This document shows positions 48,844 to 58,207 of a stretch of 64,000 bases of DNA, in pieces. Numbering within the stretch: position 1 is the first letter of the stretch; each line of letters begins with the position of its first letter. The translations under genes were made by a program, and so were the position numbers. The DNA comes from Acetivibrio thermocellus ATCC 27405 (GTDB lineage: Bacteria > Bacillota > Clostridia > Acetivibrionales > Acetivibrionaceae): NCBI RefSeq assembly GCF_000015865.1, contig NC_009012.1:1674001-1738000 (forward strand), written 5' to 3'. Below the pieces are notes generated by a model, which searched no databases, was not told the origin of the DNA, and was given only the letters and a program-made list of their open reading frames with translations.

Positions 48844-50972
48844 TATGCTCTATATTTTCTTCTTTTAAATTTTGCAACAAATATCAATCCCGGAATAAGT
48901 GCGGCAACCGACAATATTAAAACTGTACTTTGAGTTTCGGATTGTTGGTTGTCGCGAAACATTTCCATGCCACCACGGAACCGCATATTGCCAGGTGGCT
49001 GCATACCGTTCGGCATTTGCATTCCATTTGGCATCTGCATTCCGTTCGGCATCTGTCCACCATCCGGCATTTGCATACCATCCGGTATCTGCATTCCGTC
49101 CGGCATTCGCATACCACCCGGTATCTGCATTCCGTCCGGCATTTGCATATCATCCGGCATCTGTATTCCGTTCGGCATTCGCATATCACCCGGTATCTGC
49201 ATTCCGTCCGGTATCTGCATGTTACGGGGCGGCTGCATGCCTCCTCTCATACCGCCCATGCCTCCCATATCCGACAGATTCAACGTCGTTTCTATGCTGC
49301 CATATGAGGTCGAAGGCTGGCTTCCTTCAAGTTGAGCCAAAATACTTTTTGCCCTGTCCTTTCCAAAGGTCAGAATCGCCTGTACACCCTTCTGATATTC
49401 CTCAAACGTATAAAACGCAGTTGCATCATTCTTTACATAATCACTGATAAGCGCATTTATTCTGTTTATGGAATTTTCATATACACCACTATAAATATAC
49501 TTTTCCACAATCTCTCTTAAATAACCATGATAACGTTCCTTGTATTCAGGCACCTCCAAGAGCTTGCCTATGAGCGGAGCGTTCTCTAAATTTCCCGTTA
49601 CAGGATTATCTATCGGAAAATTCACCGCACGAGAAGCATCATTTATTCCAAAACCGGCAAATGACAGGTTGAAATCCCAGGGCAAAATTGAAAACACCCC
49701 GTTCTCTTCATAAAGATAATAATTGTGATACATACCTCCACTGTAACCATCCAGATTGACCAGGAATGTATTCACCGCCCAGAATCTCAGTATTTCATCC
49801 ACATCAAGATATTTCTCAAGGTCGGTCCCCTCATTGAGTTTCTTAATCATCTCAATCACTTTTTTAAAGTCTGCATCCGTAGTGGTTCTGAAAACCGCAT
49901 TGTTTCTTATGGCCCAATAACTGGACGGAGAATCATCTATATATTTTAGGTCGGCACCGCCTCTTGCTCCCATTCTGCCAAATCCGCCTATAAAACCGCC
50001 AAATCTCCCCTGAGCCCCGAATCCATTCGGTATTTGCTGCATCCCGGATTCATTTGAGTTTTGCTCTTTTGTTTCTTGATTTTGAATCTGCTTTGTTCCG
50101 TCCCTATTTGATATCTCCTCTCTTCCCGGTCTGTCTGGCATCTGTTCTCTTTCGATTCCACCCGGCATTTGCCGCATTCCAAATTGATTTGGCACTTGTT
50201 CTCTCCCGGCTTCATTTTGCCTCTGTTCCGCTCCGGGGGCATTTTGCATCTGTTCTCTGCGGCCCCTCATAAACGGCATTGCATTGGGGCCGCCGTTTTG
50301 CTGTCCACCTCGCTCTTCTCCGCGGTCTCCTCCAATCTCCATAGCCTCAGGTTTATACAAATTGCCGTTTACGCTTCCAAAATGCCTTTCAATATAGCTT
50401 TCATCAATTACTTCAACCGCAAGATACAATCCCCAGTCCTTACCGTTTATTCTGATGTTGGAATACGCACATGCCGACGAAGGTACCCCCATAAAATCAA
50501 ACAGCTTATAGGAAAGATATTCTTTCATATACGTCTTATCCGACATAATGTTGTTTAAAACTATTTTCTCCGCCCCGTAATATGTCTGTCCGTCGATATA
50601 TTCACTAAAATCAAGCTTGAAACTAAAACGCTTCGAATCACTTCTCGCAATCTGTGAAAGACTGGAATTTCCCTTTGGCCTGATACCCACATTATAAAAG
50701 GTCTCACCGTTAATTGTTATATTGCAGCTTCTATATTCCTCCAAAGTGGCATTTTCCAACAGCCATTCGAAATCATTCTCATCCATTTCAATGTTTATTT
50801 CGTTTACCACATTGTCGTTAAATATCTTGTATATATAATCCGGCTGCGCATCAGCTTCTGCTGCATTTGGAAAAGCTTTTGGAACAAGAGCCATACCGGT
50901 TATAAGGAGAGCTATGCATAGTATCGTTACCACTATCTTGAAAACCATTTTTGGATTTACATTTTCATCCAA
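48843..50972 (-). CDS. CotH-kinase-family protein with repeat stalk and C-terminal anchor
   Basis: The 709-residue protein has an N-terminal membrane segment (~10-30), then a CotH kinase domain (IRPKGNSSLSQI, LYLAVEVIDESYIERHFG, NLDGYSGGMYHNYYLY, FSILPWDFNLSF) holding the conserved aspartates of these atypical extracellular kinases. A ~110-residue Q/G/P/M-rich segment interrupts it at ~220-330. Near the C-terminus (~590-680) are tandem six-residue repeats of the type PDGMQM/PDGMQI, then a membrane segment (VLILSVAALIPGLIFVAKF) with a basic tail. A TTG at 50972 with GGAGAGGTG six bases upstream is the likely start. Third gene of a VTC - DUF4956 - CotH operon. CotH proteins phosphorylate spore coat proteins in Bacillus; here a surface or wall target is inference. 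Confidence 0.85.
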   Translation of the reverse strand: MDENVNPKMVFKIVVTILCIALLITGMALVPKAFPNAAEADAQPDYIYKIFNDNVVNEINIEMDENDFEWLLENATLEEYRSCNITINGETFYNVGIRPKGNSSLSQIARSDSKRFSFKLDFSEYIDGQTYYGAEKIVLNNIMSDKTYMKEYLSYKLFDFMGVPSSACAYSNIRINGKDWGLYLAVEVIDESYIERHFGSVNGNLYKPEAMEIGGDRGEERGGQQNGGPNAMPFMRGRREQMQNAPGAEQRQNEAGREQVPNQFGMRQMPGGIEREQMPDRPGREEISNRDGTKQIQNQETKEQNSNESGMQQIPNGFGAQGRFGGFIGGFGRMGARGGADLKYIDDSPSSYWAIRNNAVFRTTTDADFKKVIEMIKKLNEGTDLEKYLDVDEILRFWAVNTFLVNLDGYSGGMYHNYYLYEENGVFSILPWDFNLSFAGFGINDASRAVNFPIDNPVTGNLENAPLIGKLLEVPEYKERYHGYLREIVEKYIYSGVYENSINRINALISDYVKNDATAFYTFEEYQKGVQAILTFGKDRAKSILAQLEGSQPSTSYGSIETTLNLSDMGGMGGMRGGMQPPRNMQIPDGMQIPGDMRMPNGIQMPDDMQMPDGMQIPGGMRMPDGMQIPDGMQMPDGGQMPNGMQMPNGMQMPNGMQPPGNMRFRGGMEMFRDNQQSETQSTVLILSVAALIPGLIFVAKFKRRKYRA
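48996..49225 (-). repeat. Coding tandem repeats in the CotH-type gene
   Basis: About a dozen imperfect 18-base units encode PDGMQM/PNGMQI-type hexapeptides. They give a Met- and Pro-rich stalk ahead of the C-terminal membrane anchor. Confidence 0.8.
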
Positions 50973-51010
50973 ATATATCACCTCTCCTTCATACTGACCG
51001 ACAAGTCATC

Positions 51011-51697
51011 TTAACTCATATAATCTCCGTTATAGCTTACCATAACAGCACTTAAAACCCCATTTTGTCTGCTTATCTCATTTACAAATTCCGTTTCCAT
51101 GCTTTTTAGGCGTACTTCAACCGCAACCTCTATTCCTTTTCCTCCCGTTATGGTCTTTGACTTTACAACATATTTCCTTACTTTATCTTTGATTATATTC
51201 ATCACATTGCTTTCTGCCTTGTCATCTTCGCAGTTTACCACCAAAATATAAGGATTGTCGATACTGTTCCTGTTTACAAACAATACCAGTATTATTCCTA
51301 TAAAGAGTGAACCGAACACAGCCAAAGGTATGAGCCCTGCTCCCAATACTATACCAACTGCTATTGACCAGAAAAGATATGCAATGTCCATAGGGTCCTT
51401 TATAGCTGAACGGAATCTTACAATCGACAGAGCACCAACCATACCGAGGGACAGCACCACATTGGAAGTCACTGCAAGTATCATCAGGGTGGTTATCATT
51501 GTGAGAGCTATCAGTGAAATGCTGAAGGTTCTTGAATACATGACTCCTTTATAAGTTTTCTTGTACACAAAATATATGAACAGGCCGATACAAAACGCCA
51601 ATCCAAAAGCAATAGCAGCATCCAACAGCGAAACACTCGACACCTTCTCCAAAAAGCTTGATTTGAAAATATCATTGAAGTTTATCTGATTTCTCAT
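51011..51697 (-). CDS. DUF4956 membrane protein
   Basis: The 228-residue protein has four membrane segments in the first ~135 residues (AAIAFGLAFCIGLFIYFVY, FSISLIALTMITTLMILAV, IAYLFWSIAVGIVLGAGLI, AVFGSLFIGIILVLFV) with SLGMVGALSIVRFRSAIKDPMDIAY between, and a ~90-residue C-terminal soluble domain (ILVVNCEDDKAESNVMNIIK). It is the DUF4956 family, which commonly sits beside VTC-domain and CotH genes and has no known activity. Ribosome site AAGGAGG. Confidence 0.85.
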   Translation of the reverse strand: MRNQINFNDIFKSSFLEKVSSVSLLDAAIAFGLAFCIGLFIYFVYKKTYKGVMYSRTFSISLIALTMITTLMILAVTSNVVLSLGMVGALSIVRFRSAIKDPMDIAYLFWSIAVGIVLGAGLIPLAVFGSLFIGIILVLFVNRNSIDNPYILVVNCEDDKAESNVMNIIKDKVRKYVVKSKTITGGKGIEVAVEVRLKSMETEFVNEISRQNGVLSAVMVSYNGDYMS

Positions 51698-51726
51698 ACT
51701 TTTCCTCCTTAAAAAATGTTATTTTG

Positions 51727-52413
51727 TTAATAATACATCCTGCAAAGAGCGTATTTTGACACTGAAAGTTTTTGACGGTCACCAATCTGTAGAATATCAT
51801 TTATTATCTCAGGGAGAAATTCATCATACTTTACTTCAAGCAACGCCAGCTGCCGAGGGAGAGTTTCCACCGTGGGAAGTTCCCTGTTAAACAAATCATT
51901 GCTCACAAGCCCCGTCCTTATGGATTTATCAATTGTAACCCTTACATTTCCAGGGTTGTAAACATAGGCTTCCCTGATATAATCCACAATGGTACGCGGC
52001 TTTAGCTGCTGATGCAGCATCTTATGGTATATCTCAACCACTAACGGATCATCTGAGTTTTTCATCCATTCAATATTTCCATTTAATATATCTTTGCATT
52101 GCTCTTTTGTGATATTTGCGCTGAATTTGGCTGTAAGGCCGTTTACCTTTATCTTTTTCTCAAGCTTTATAAACGAATCATCATGATTATACAGACGGAT
52201 ACGGATTTTTTCGCGGTTATCCACTCCGTCAATTTTCTCCATCAGTGCCTTGTCTGCCGGAGTATCAAAATACAAGCTCCGTACAAGGTAAGACCCGTCA
52301 GGTCCCGCATTTGAATCCGTCTTCATGACACATCTTAATTTTCTTCTCAGTAACAGGCAATCCCCCGCATTGATATAATGCTTTATCTCATGGCGGAATT
52401 TTACTTTTTCCAT
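51727..52413 (-). CDS. VTC domain (polyphosphate polymerase-like) protein
   Basis: The 228-residue protein begins KFRHEIKHYINAGD and has the tunnel residues of the VTC catalytic domain: YFDTPADKALMEKIDG, REKIRIRLYN (two Arg), IKLEKKIKV (Lys), VDYIREAYVY and VRVTIDKSI (Arg), and ALLEVKYDEFLPE (Glu). In yeast Vtc4 this fold makes polyphosphate from ATP; in bacteria the substrate is unproved for this group. First gene of a VTC - DUF4956 - CotH operon, start ATG with AGAGGGGTG upstream, and divergent from a two-component system 175 bp away. Confidence 0.88.
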   Translation of the reverse strand: MEKVKFRHEIKHYINAGDCLLLRRKLRCVMKTDSNAGPDGSYLVRSLYFDTPADKALMEKIDGVDNREKIRIRLYNHDDSFIKLEKKIKVNGLTAKFSANITKEQCKDILNGNIEWMKNSDDPLVVEIYHKMLHQQLKPRTIVDYIREAYVYNPGNVRVTIDKSIRTGLVSNDLFNRELPTVETLPRQLALLEVKYDEFLPEIINDILQIGDRQKLSVSKYALCRMYY

Positions 52414-52588
52414 TGAATCACCCCTCTTACCTCAAATCATATAAACAACCCTTTTTATCTACAGAATAATTTTAGCACCTCACACCGATACAAATCTCCG
52501 CAAAAATGTGGCAAATGTATGGCACAAGATTAAAGACCATGATATTTCATTTTGTCCATGATAAAATATATTTTGAGGTGGATTTTAT

Positions 52589-53287
52589 ATGGAAAACAAA
52601 AAACTAATCTATATCGCCGACGATGAGATAAATATCTGCAACATTATAAAGTCCTTTCTTGTTAAAGAAGGATACGACGTTGAAACTTTCACCGACGGGC
52701 GTTCAATACTGGAAGCTTTCAATAAAAAGCCTGCAGATTTACTTGTAATAGATATAATGATGCCAGAAATAGACGGATTTTCCCTTTGTTCAACAATCCG
52801 CCGTCAAAGCTCCGTTCCAATTATAATTGTATCCGCCAAGGATACTGAGCCGGACAAAATAGCAGGCCTCACGCTGGGCAGTGACGATTACCTTACAAAG
52901 CCTTTCAGTCCCATGGAACTCATTGCCAGGATAAAAAGCATATTTAGAAGAATAGAACTGGACAAAATGCATAATGACTCGGTACGGGAAATCAGAATTG
53001 GAGATATTGTCATAAATGTCGATAAAAAACAGGCTGAATTTAACGGGAAAAACATCGGACTTACCGGCACGGAATTCAATCTGCTCTATTACCTTGCCAA
53101 AAACAAAAACAGGGCGGTAAGCCGCAGTGAACTTCTGGACAAGGTATGGGGCTTTGAAAATTATGTGGAAACGAGGGCCACTGACGACACGATAAAAAGA
53201 CTTAGAAAAAAGCTTTCCGACAGCGGTTCTTCTCTTAAAATTGAAACGGTGTGGGGTTTTGGTTTCAAAGTTAATGAAGAAGGATGA
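52589..53287 (+). CDS. OmpR-family response regulator
   Basis: The 232-residue protein has a receiver domain (YIADDEINIC, D in LLVIDIMMPEIDG, K in LTKPFSPME) and a C-terminal winged helix (LTGTEFNLLYYLAKNKNRAVSRSELLDKVWG, TDDTIKRLRKKL). Ribosome site GAGGTGG. It precedes its kinase by four bases. Its divergent position next to the VTC operon suggests it controls that operon, which remains inference. Confidence 0.92.
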   Translation: MENKKLIYIADDEINICNIIKSFLVKEGYDVETFTDGRSILEAFNKKPADLLVIDIMMPEIDGFSLCSTIRRQSSVPIIIVSAKDTEPDKIAGLTLGSDDYLTKPFSPMELIARIKSIFRRIELDKMHNDSVREIRIGDIVINVDKKQAEFNGKNIGLTGTEFNLLYYLAKNKNRAVSRSELLDKVWGFENYVETRATDDTIKRLRKKLSDSGSSLKIETVWGFGFKVNEEG

Positions 53288-53291
53288 TTTT

Positions 53292-54761
53292 ATGAAGAAA
53301 AATACAATTAAATGGAGAATTTTCAAATACAACATTATTGCAATTTCGGTTTTATTGGCATTGACAACTATCGTGTTCAATATTACCATCCAGTCCTATA
53401 TCAAAAACGACATTAAGGAGCAGCTAAGTACAATTGCTCAACGCGTTGAAGACACTGCTTTGTACAGGGGACCCGACTTTTTCCCTCCCCAGGAACCGCA
53501 AAGGCCCCGTCCTTTGCCGGGCAGGCAAAACGGTATGTTTCGGGAAAATAACGATTTATTCAGGTTTTATTTCTTTTTGGACCGTTCCTTAAGAGAACCT
53601 CTTTCGATTTTAAACGCCGATTTTATACTTCTTGACAACAACATGGACATAATCACGCCGCCGGAAGGAGACTTTTTCAAACCTTCCGGTGAAATAGCAA
53701 ATGAAATAATAAGTAAAATAAAAAAATTGGATGGTTCCAAGGTCCAGGAGTATGTTTACTTTAATGTAAACAATACCGATTATATTTCCATTGTCAAACC
53801 CGTTTCCGATAAAAACTCCTTTGGATTGGGCTGGTTGATTATTTACTCGAGCCTTCAAAAAGTCAATCAGCTAAAGCTGGGTATAAATATGATACTTATT
53901 GTCATTGTGCTTTTATCGGCGCTGATTTTTGCCATATTTTCTTCTCTTGCGGCAAAAAAAATATCAGCCCCGTTTTCCTCTTTAAATCAGCATATCAGGG
54001 CCATTGCCGAAAGAAATTTCGGCGTGAAAATCGAAATGCCGGTGGATGCGGAACTTCAAGAGCTGGTAAACAGCATAAATATTATGTCCGAAAAACTGGA
54101 GTCCTATGATAAAGCCCAGAAGACCTTTTTCCAAAATGCCTCCCATGAGTTCAGAACCCCCCTTATGTCCATCCAAAGCTATGCAGAAGGTATAAAATAC
54201 GACGTGGTGGACAAAAATACCGCCGCAGATATTATAATTGACGAAACAAAACGGATGACCCACCTTGTGGAAGATTTGCTGTACCTTTCGCGCCTTGATA
54301 CAATTGAGGAAAATTATCGTTTTGCCGACCTTGACTTCAAGGATTTTATAAATGCCTGCCAGGAACGTATGTATGGCATAGCGTCAAAAAGCGGCATCAA
54401 TCTTGAGGTTGAAAACATAAATGAACCCGTTGTGGTATATGCCGACGAGGAAAAGCTTTTTCGTGCTTTTGCAAATATCATTGGCAACTGCATCCGATAT
54501 GCCAACAATACCGTAAGCATTGTTCCAAAAATTATTGACCGCTCCAAAATTGAAATTGTCATCCGGGATGACGGCCCCGGAATAGATTCCAATGAACTTC
54601 CCAATATTTTTGAAAGGTTTTACAAGGGCAAAAAAGGTAATGTGGGACTGGGTCTTGCCATCAGCAAAAACATAATTGAAAGGCATAACGGAAAAATCAC
54701 GGCCCGAAACTCAGAATCCGGTGCAGTATTTACCATTGTGCTTCCTGTCAAACAATCCTAA
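53292..54761 (+). CDS. Sensor histidine kinase
   Basis: The 489-residue kinase has two membrane segments (residues ~12-33 and ~205-228), an extracytoplasmic sensor with a proline- and arginine-rich stretch (PPQEPQRPRPLPGRQ), HAMP, the histidine box NASHEFRTPLMSIQSY and ATPase boxes NIIGNCIRYA, IRDDGPGIDS and KGNVGLGLAISK. The ATG at 53292 with AAGGATG upstream lies 4 bp after the regulator stop, so they are translationally coupled; the longer frame from 53241 overlaps the regulator and lacks a site. The sensor ligand is unknown. Confidence 0.92.
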   Translation: MKKNTIKWRIFKYNIIAISVLLALTTIVFNITIQSYIKNDIKEQLSTIAQRVEDTALYRGPDFFPPQEPQRPRPLPGRQNGMFRENNDLFRFYFFLDRSLREPLSILNADFILLDNNMDIITPPEGDFFKPSGEIANEIISKIKKLDGSKVQEYVYFNVNNTDYISIVKPVSDKNSFGLGWLIIYSSLQKVNQLKLGINMILIVIVLLSALIFAIFSSLAAKKISAPFSSLNQHIRAIAERNFGVKIEMPVDAELQELVNSINIMSEKLESYDKAQKTFFQNASHEFRTPLMSIQSYAEGIKYDVVDKNTAADIIIDETKRMTHLVEDLLYLSRLDTIEENYRFADLDFKDFINACQERMYGIASKSGINLEVENINEPVVVYADEEKLFRAFANIIGNCIRYANNTVSIVPKIIDRSKIEIVIRDDGPGIDSNELPNIFERFYKGKKGNVGLGLAISKNIIERHNGKITARNSESGAVFTIVLPVKQS

Positions 54762-54802
54762 AAGTTTCAGGCAAACATAAATTCTTGTTTCATACGGCTT
54801 AC

Positions 54803-55753
54803 TTATTTATCGTCGTTACAACAATCCTCTTTTTTCTCTTCAACAGGATCCATATGAACGACTATGTCAATTCCGAGCTCATTTTTTATTCTTTGCTCGA
54901 TTTCATCAATTATTGAATGTATTTCAACTATGTCTGCCCCTTCAGGCACTTCGGCATGAATAGACGCGCTTATTCTGCCGGGACCGTAATCATGAACTTT
55001 CAAGTCATGAGTGCCCTTTATTTTTTCTCCGACCAAAAAATATGAATTTATGCTCTCGATGAGCTCAGAGTTAGGACACAGGCCCAGAAGCAGGTCCACC
55101 GAATCTTTCGCAATACCAAATCCTGTATACATAATCAGTGCGGATATGATTAAACCCATAATTCCATCCAGGGGAAAAGAAACAAACCTTCCAATTAGAG
55201 TTCCTGCAAGCACTGCGGTTGTGGCAATGGCATCGTTCAGACTATCCTGGGCTGTCGCTTTGTTAATTCCCGAATTGATTATTTTTCCTATATATCTATT
55301 GTATGAAAACATCCACAATTTTACAGCCACTGAGATAACGAGCAATAATATCGATATTGTACTCAATGTCACTTCTTCAGGTTTGATTATTTTCCAAAAA
55401 GAATTTCTCAAAAGTTCAAGGCCAACACCAAATATAATAAACGACACCACAAGAGATGATATATACTCATACCTTCCATGGCCATGAGGATGTTCCTCGT
55501 CCGGAGGCCTGTTGCTAAGCTTGACACCGAGTATTCCAACCAATGACGAACCTAAATCGCTTAAATTGTTGAAAGCGTCAGAAATTACTGCAATACTGTT
55601 CATGACCAGTCCCACAGTTATTTTTACAATAAACAAAAATACGTTGCAAATAATGCCTGTTACTCCCGACAATACTCCGTAAGCTTCCCTTACCTTTTTG
55701 TTATCCACATTTTGATAATCCTTGATAAACCACCTGATTAAAAGTTTAATCAA
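54803..55753 (-). CDS. Cation diffusion facilitator (metal efflux) protein
   Basis: The 316-residue protein has six membrane segments with metal-site sequences SIAVISDAFNNLSDLGS and TAQDSLNDAIATT, a His-rich loop (PPDEEHPHGHGRYEY) and a cytosolic domain with HDLKVHDYGPGRISASIHAEVP and VHMDP. Family members export Zn, Mn, Fe or Co with proton exchange. A C-terminal CCNDDK is an unusual tail. The start is a TTG at 55753 with GGAGG seven bases upstream; the frame running to 55852 begins in the previous gene's terminator region. It lies after the trpBA terminator. Confidence 0.88.
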   Translation of the reverse strand: MIKLLIRWFIKDYQNVDNKKVREAYGVLSGVTGIICNVFLFIVKITVGLVMNSIAVISDAFNNLSDLGSSLVGILGVKLSNRPPDEEHPHGHGRYEYISSLVVSFIIFGVGLELLRNSFWKIIKPEEVTLSTISILLLVISVAVKLWMFSYNRYIGKIINSGINKATAQDSLNDAIATTAVLAGTLIGRFVSFPLDGIMGLIISALIMYTGFGIAKDSVDLLLGLCPNSELIESINSYFLVGEKIKGTHDLKVHDYGPGRISASIHAEVPEGADIVEIHSIIDEIEQRIKNELGIDIVVHMDPVEEKKEDCCNDDK

Positions 55754-55828
55754 CGCAAGGCCTCCATTCCAAACACTACCGTATTCATCAAAATTGTTTC
55801 CCACATTTAGTATATTCAACAGGGTGCA

Positions 55829-55868
55829 AAAAACACATCTGCGGAATGACACTTACCCACAGATGTGC
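55829..55868 (-). terminator. Terminator after trpA
   Basis: Minus-strand stem CACATCTG / CAGATGTG with a TTTTTT tail, about 11 bp after the trpA stop codon. Confidence 0.8.
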
Positions 55869-55878
55869 TTGAACACAT

Positions 55879-56649
55879 TTATTTTATTGCGTTTTTCATT
55901 TTACGCACATATTCTTCAACGTACGGTATGCATTCGGCACCGTATTGGGCTATAATCTTTACAATTGCACTTCCTACAATCACTCCGTCGGAGAAACCGG
56001 CCATCTGAGCAGCCTGCTCCGGAGTGGAAATACCAAATCCAACGGCACACGGAATGTCTCTGACCTCTTTTACAATTTTTATCATTTCTTTGGCATCATC
56101 ACCGATTTTCTCTCTGACACCGGTAACACCCATGGACGACACACAGTAAATAAAGCCTTCCGCTTCCCTGGCAATCATTCTGATGCGCTCTTTTGACGTG
56201 GGTGCTATCATTGAGATAAATCTGACATCATATTCTTTGCAGAAAGGAGCCAGTTCTTCCTTTTCCTCAAAAGGAATATCGGGAACAATAAGGGCATCAA
56301 TTCCTGTTTCGCCGCATCTTTTCAAAAACTTTTCACTTCCGTAAGTAAATATCGGATTGGCATATGTCATAAAAGCAATAGGTATATCGCAGGATTTACG
56401 TATGCGTCCCACCATGTCAAAAATCTTGTCCGTTGTAGTACCCGCCGAAAGGGCACGGTAATCTGCCTCCTGAATAACAGGTCCCTCCGCCACCGGATCG
56501 GAAAACGGTATGCCGAGCTCAATTAAATCCGCCCCGGCTTCAGCCATTCTATACACCAACTGTTCGGTTATCTCCAGTGACGGATCGCCCGCCGTAATGA
56601 ACGGAATAAATGCCTTTCCGTTGCTAAACGCCCGTTCTAATTTATTCAT
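55879..56649 (-). CDS. trpA: Tryptophan synthase alpha subunit
   Basis: It splits indole-3-glycerol phosphate and passes indole to TrpB. The 256-residue protein has the catalytic glutamate in [18 protein letters not shown] and the later phosphate-binding [11 protein letters not shown]. Its ATG overlaps the trpB stop by 8 bases (translational coupling), with GGGGGG upstream. Terminated 11 bp after the stop. Confidence 0.96.
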   Translation of the reverse strand: MNKLERAFSNGKAFIPFITAGDPSLEITEQLVYRMAEAGADLIELGIPFSDPVAEGPVIQEADYRALSAGTTTDKIFDMVGRIRKSCDIPIAFMTYANPIFTYGSEKFLKRCGETGIDALIVPDIPFEEKEELAPFCKEYDVRFISMIAPTSKERIRMIAREAEGFIYCVSSMGVTGVREKIGDDAKEMIKIVKEVRDIPCAVGFGISTPEQAAQMAGFSDGVIVGSAIVKIIAQYGAECIPYVEEYVRKMKNAIK

Positions 56650-57826
56650 AGATTTGAACCCCCCTGTAACGCGCTATCGCCGCAACATCTTTATCGCCTC
56701 TTCCCGAAAGGCAAATTACAATTATCTGATCTTTGCTCATCGTCGGAGCAAGTTTCATTGCATATGCAACCGCATGGGAACTCTCAATTGCCGGAATTAT
56801 ACCTTCTGTTCGGGAAAGGTATTCAAACGCCTCAACGGCCTCATCATCGGTAACGGCTACGTATTGAGCCCTTCCAATATCCTTCAGATACGCATGTTCC
56901 GGGCCCACTCCTGGGTAGTCCAGACCTGCGGAAATAGAATAAACCGGTGCAATCTGTCCATACTCATCCTGGCAGAAATAAGACTTCATGCCGTGGAAAA
57001 TTCCCAATGTACCTTTTGACATTGTTGCCGCATGCTTGTCAGTGTCCAATCCCTTTCCGGCAGCCTCACATCCTATAAGCCGAACACTTGAATCACCAAT
57101 AAACTCATAAAACGCTCCGATTGCATTGCTGCCTCCGCCCACACAGGCCATAACAACGTCAGGAAGTTTTCCTTCCTTCTCCATAATCTGCTTTTTAATT
57201 TCCCGGCCGATTACGCTCTGAAAATCCCTTACAATGGTAGGAAACGGGTGTGGTCCCATGACAGAACCCAGCACATAATGAGTGTCATGAACCCTTCTCG
57301 ACCACTCTCTCAAAGTCTCATTTACCGCATCTTTAAGTGTCTGTGTTCCGCTTGTCACCGCATGAACTTTCGCGCCCAAAAGCTCCATCCTAAATACATT
57401 CAACGCCTGACGCTCGGTATCCTCCTTGCCCATGAAAATTTCACATTCCAATCCCATAAGCGCCGCAGCGGTTGCCGTCGCAACACCATGCTGTCCGGCG
57501 CCGGTCTCGGCAATTACGCGTTTTTTACCCATACGTTTTGCAAGAAGCACCTGGCCCAAAACATTGTTTATTTTATGCGAACCTGTATGGTTGAGATCCT
57601 CACGTTTCAGATAAATTTTTGCTCCGTTCAGGTCTTTTGTCATCTTTTCCGCATAATAAAGCAAAGACGGACGTCCTGCATAATTTTTCAACAGGTCGTC
57701 AAGTTCCGCCAAAAAGTCGGGGTCGTTTTTAAAGTGGTTATATGCCTCTTCCAGCTCAATCACGGCGTTCATCAATGTTTCCGGAATGTATTGTCCGCCG
57801 TGGATTCCAAATCTTCCTTTCGACAT
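56642..57826 (-). CDS. trpB: Tryptophan synthase beta subunit
   Basis: It condenses indole with serine using PLP. The 394-residue protein begins [19 protein letters not shown], has the Schiff-base lysine in [20 protein letters not shown], and the phosphate-binding [10 protein letters not shown]. The ATG at 57826 has AGAAGGAGGG upstream; the longer frame to 57994 runs through the T-box leader and is spurious. With trpA it makes a two-gene operon behind a Trp T-box, separate from the rest of the pathway, which is not in the window. Confidence 0.96.
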   Translation of the reverse strand: MSKGRFGIHGGQYIPETLMNAVIELEEAYNHFKNDPDFLAELDDLLKNYAGRPSLLYYAEKMTKDLNGAKIYLKREDLNHTGSHKINNVLGQVLLAKRMGKKRVIAETGAGQHGVATATAAALMGLECEIFMGKEDTERQALNVFRMELLGAKVHAVTSGTQTLKDAVNETLREWSRRVHDTHYVLGSVMGPHPFPTIVRDFQSVIGREIKKQIMEKEGKLPDVVMACVGGGSNAIGAFYEFIGDSSVRLIGCEAAGKGLDTDKHAATMSKGTLGIFHGMKSYFCQDEYGQIAPVYSISAGLDYPGVGPEHAYLKDIGRAQYVAVTDDEAVEAFEYLSRTEGIIPAIESSHAVAYAMKLAPTMSKDQIIVICLSGRGDKDVAAIARYRGVQIYE

Positions 57827-57864
57827 ATACGTCACCCTCCTTCTGAAAAATAAACTATATAAAT

Positions 57865-58150
57865 AAAAAACGCCTTTATCCCTCGACAGGGACAAAAGCT
57901 GTTCACTTCTGCGGTGCCACCCACATTGGCGAATAAATCGCCCACTCATTTTTGTATACCAACATATACACCCTGCTGATAACGGGAAGGGCACCCGTAA
58001 GCGCCTACTCTTTTTTCCAATTTCGGGCTTCCCTCACAAGTCCATTCAGAATAACCTTTGCAACTGCCTTCCCACCAACCGGCAGCTCTCTTTGTGCAAG
58101 CCGTTATTCCTACTACTCTTGCTCATAGGTTTATTTATATATACTATTAC
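57865..58150 (-). promoter_or_regulatory. Tryptophan T-box leader
   Basis: On the minus strand the core GGGTGGCACCGCAGAAGTG is followed by a terminator (GCTTTTGTCCCT / AGGGATAAAGGC and TTTTTT). The likely specifier in stem I is UGG in CUGAAUGGACUUG, matching control of trpBA by uncharged tRNA-Trp. Confidence 0.9.
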
Positions 58151-58155
58151 AGTTT

Positions 58156-58185
58156 AGTATATCACTAAATAACTGTTTTTGTCAA
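58156..58185 (-). promoter_or_regulatory. Promoter for the trpBA leader
   Basis: Minus-strand TTGACA (58180-58185), 18-bp spacer, TATACT (58156-58161) with TG-like upstream bases. Confidence 0.75.
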
Positions 58186-58207
58186 CAGCAAAATTTGACC
58201 CCTATTT

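Noticed and set aside
57827-57994. Longer N-terminus for TrpB up to 57994
   Set aside because: The extra sequence is the T-box core and terminator, while ATG at 57826 has a strong ribosome site and the family start.
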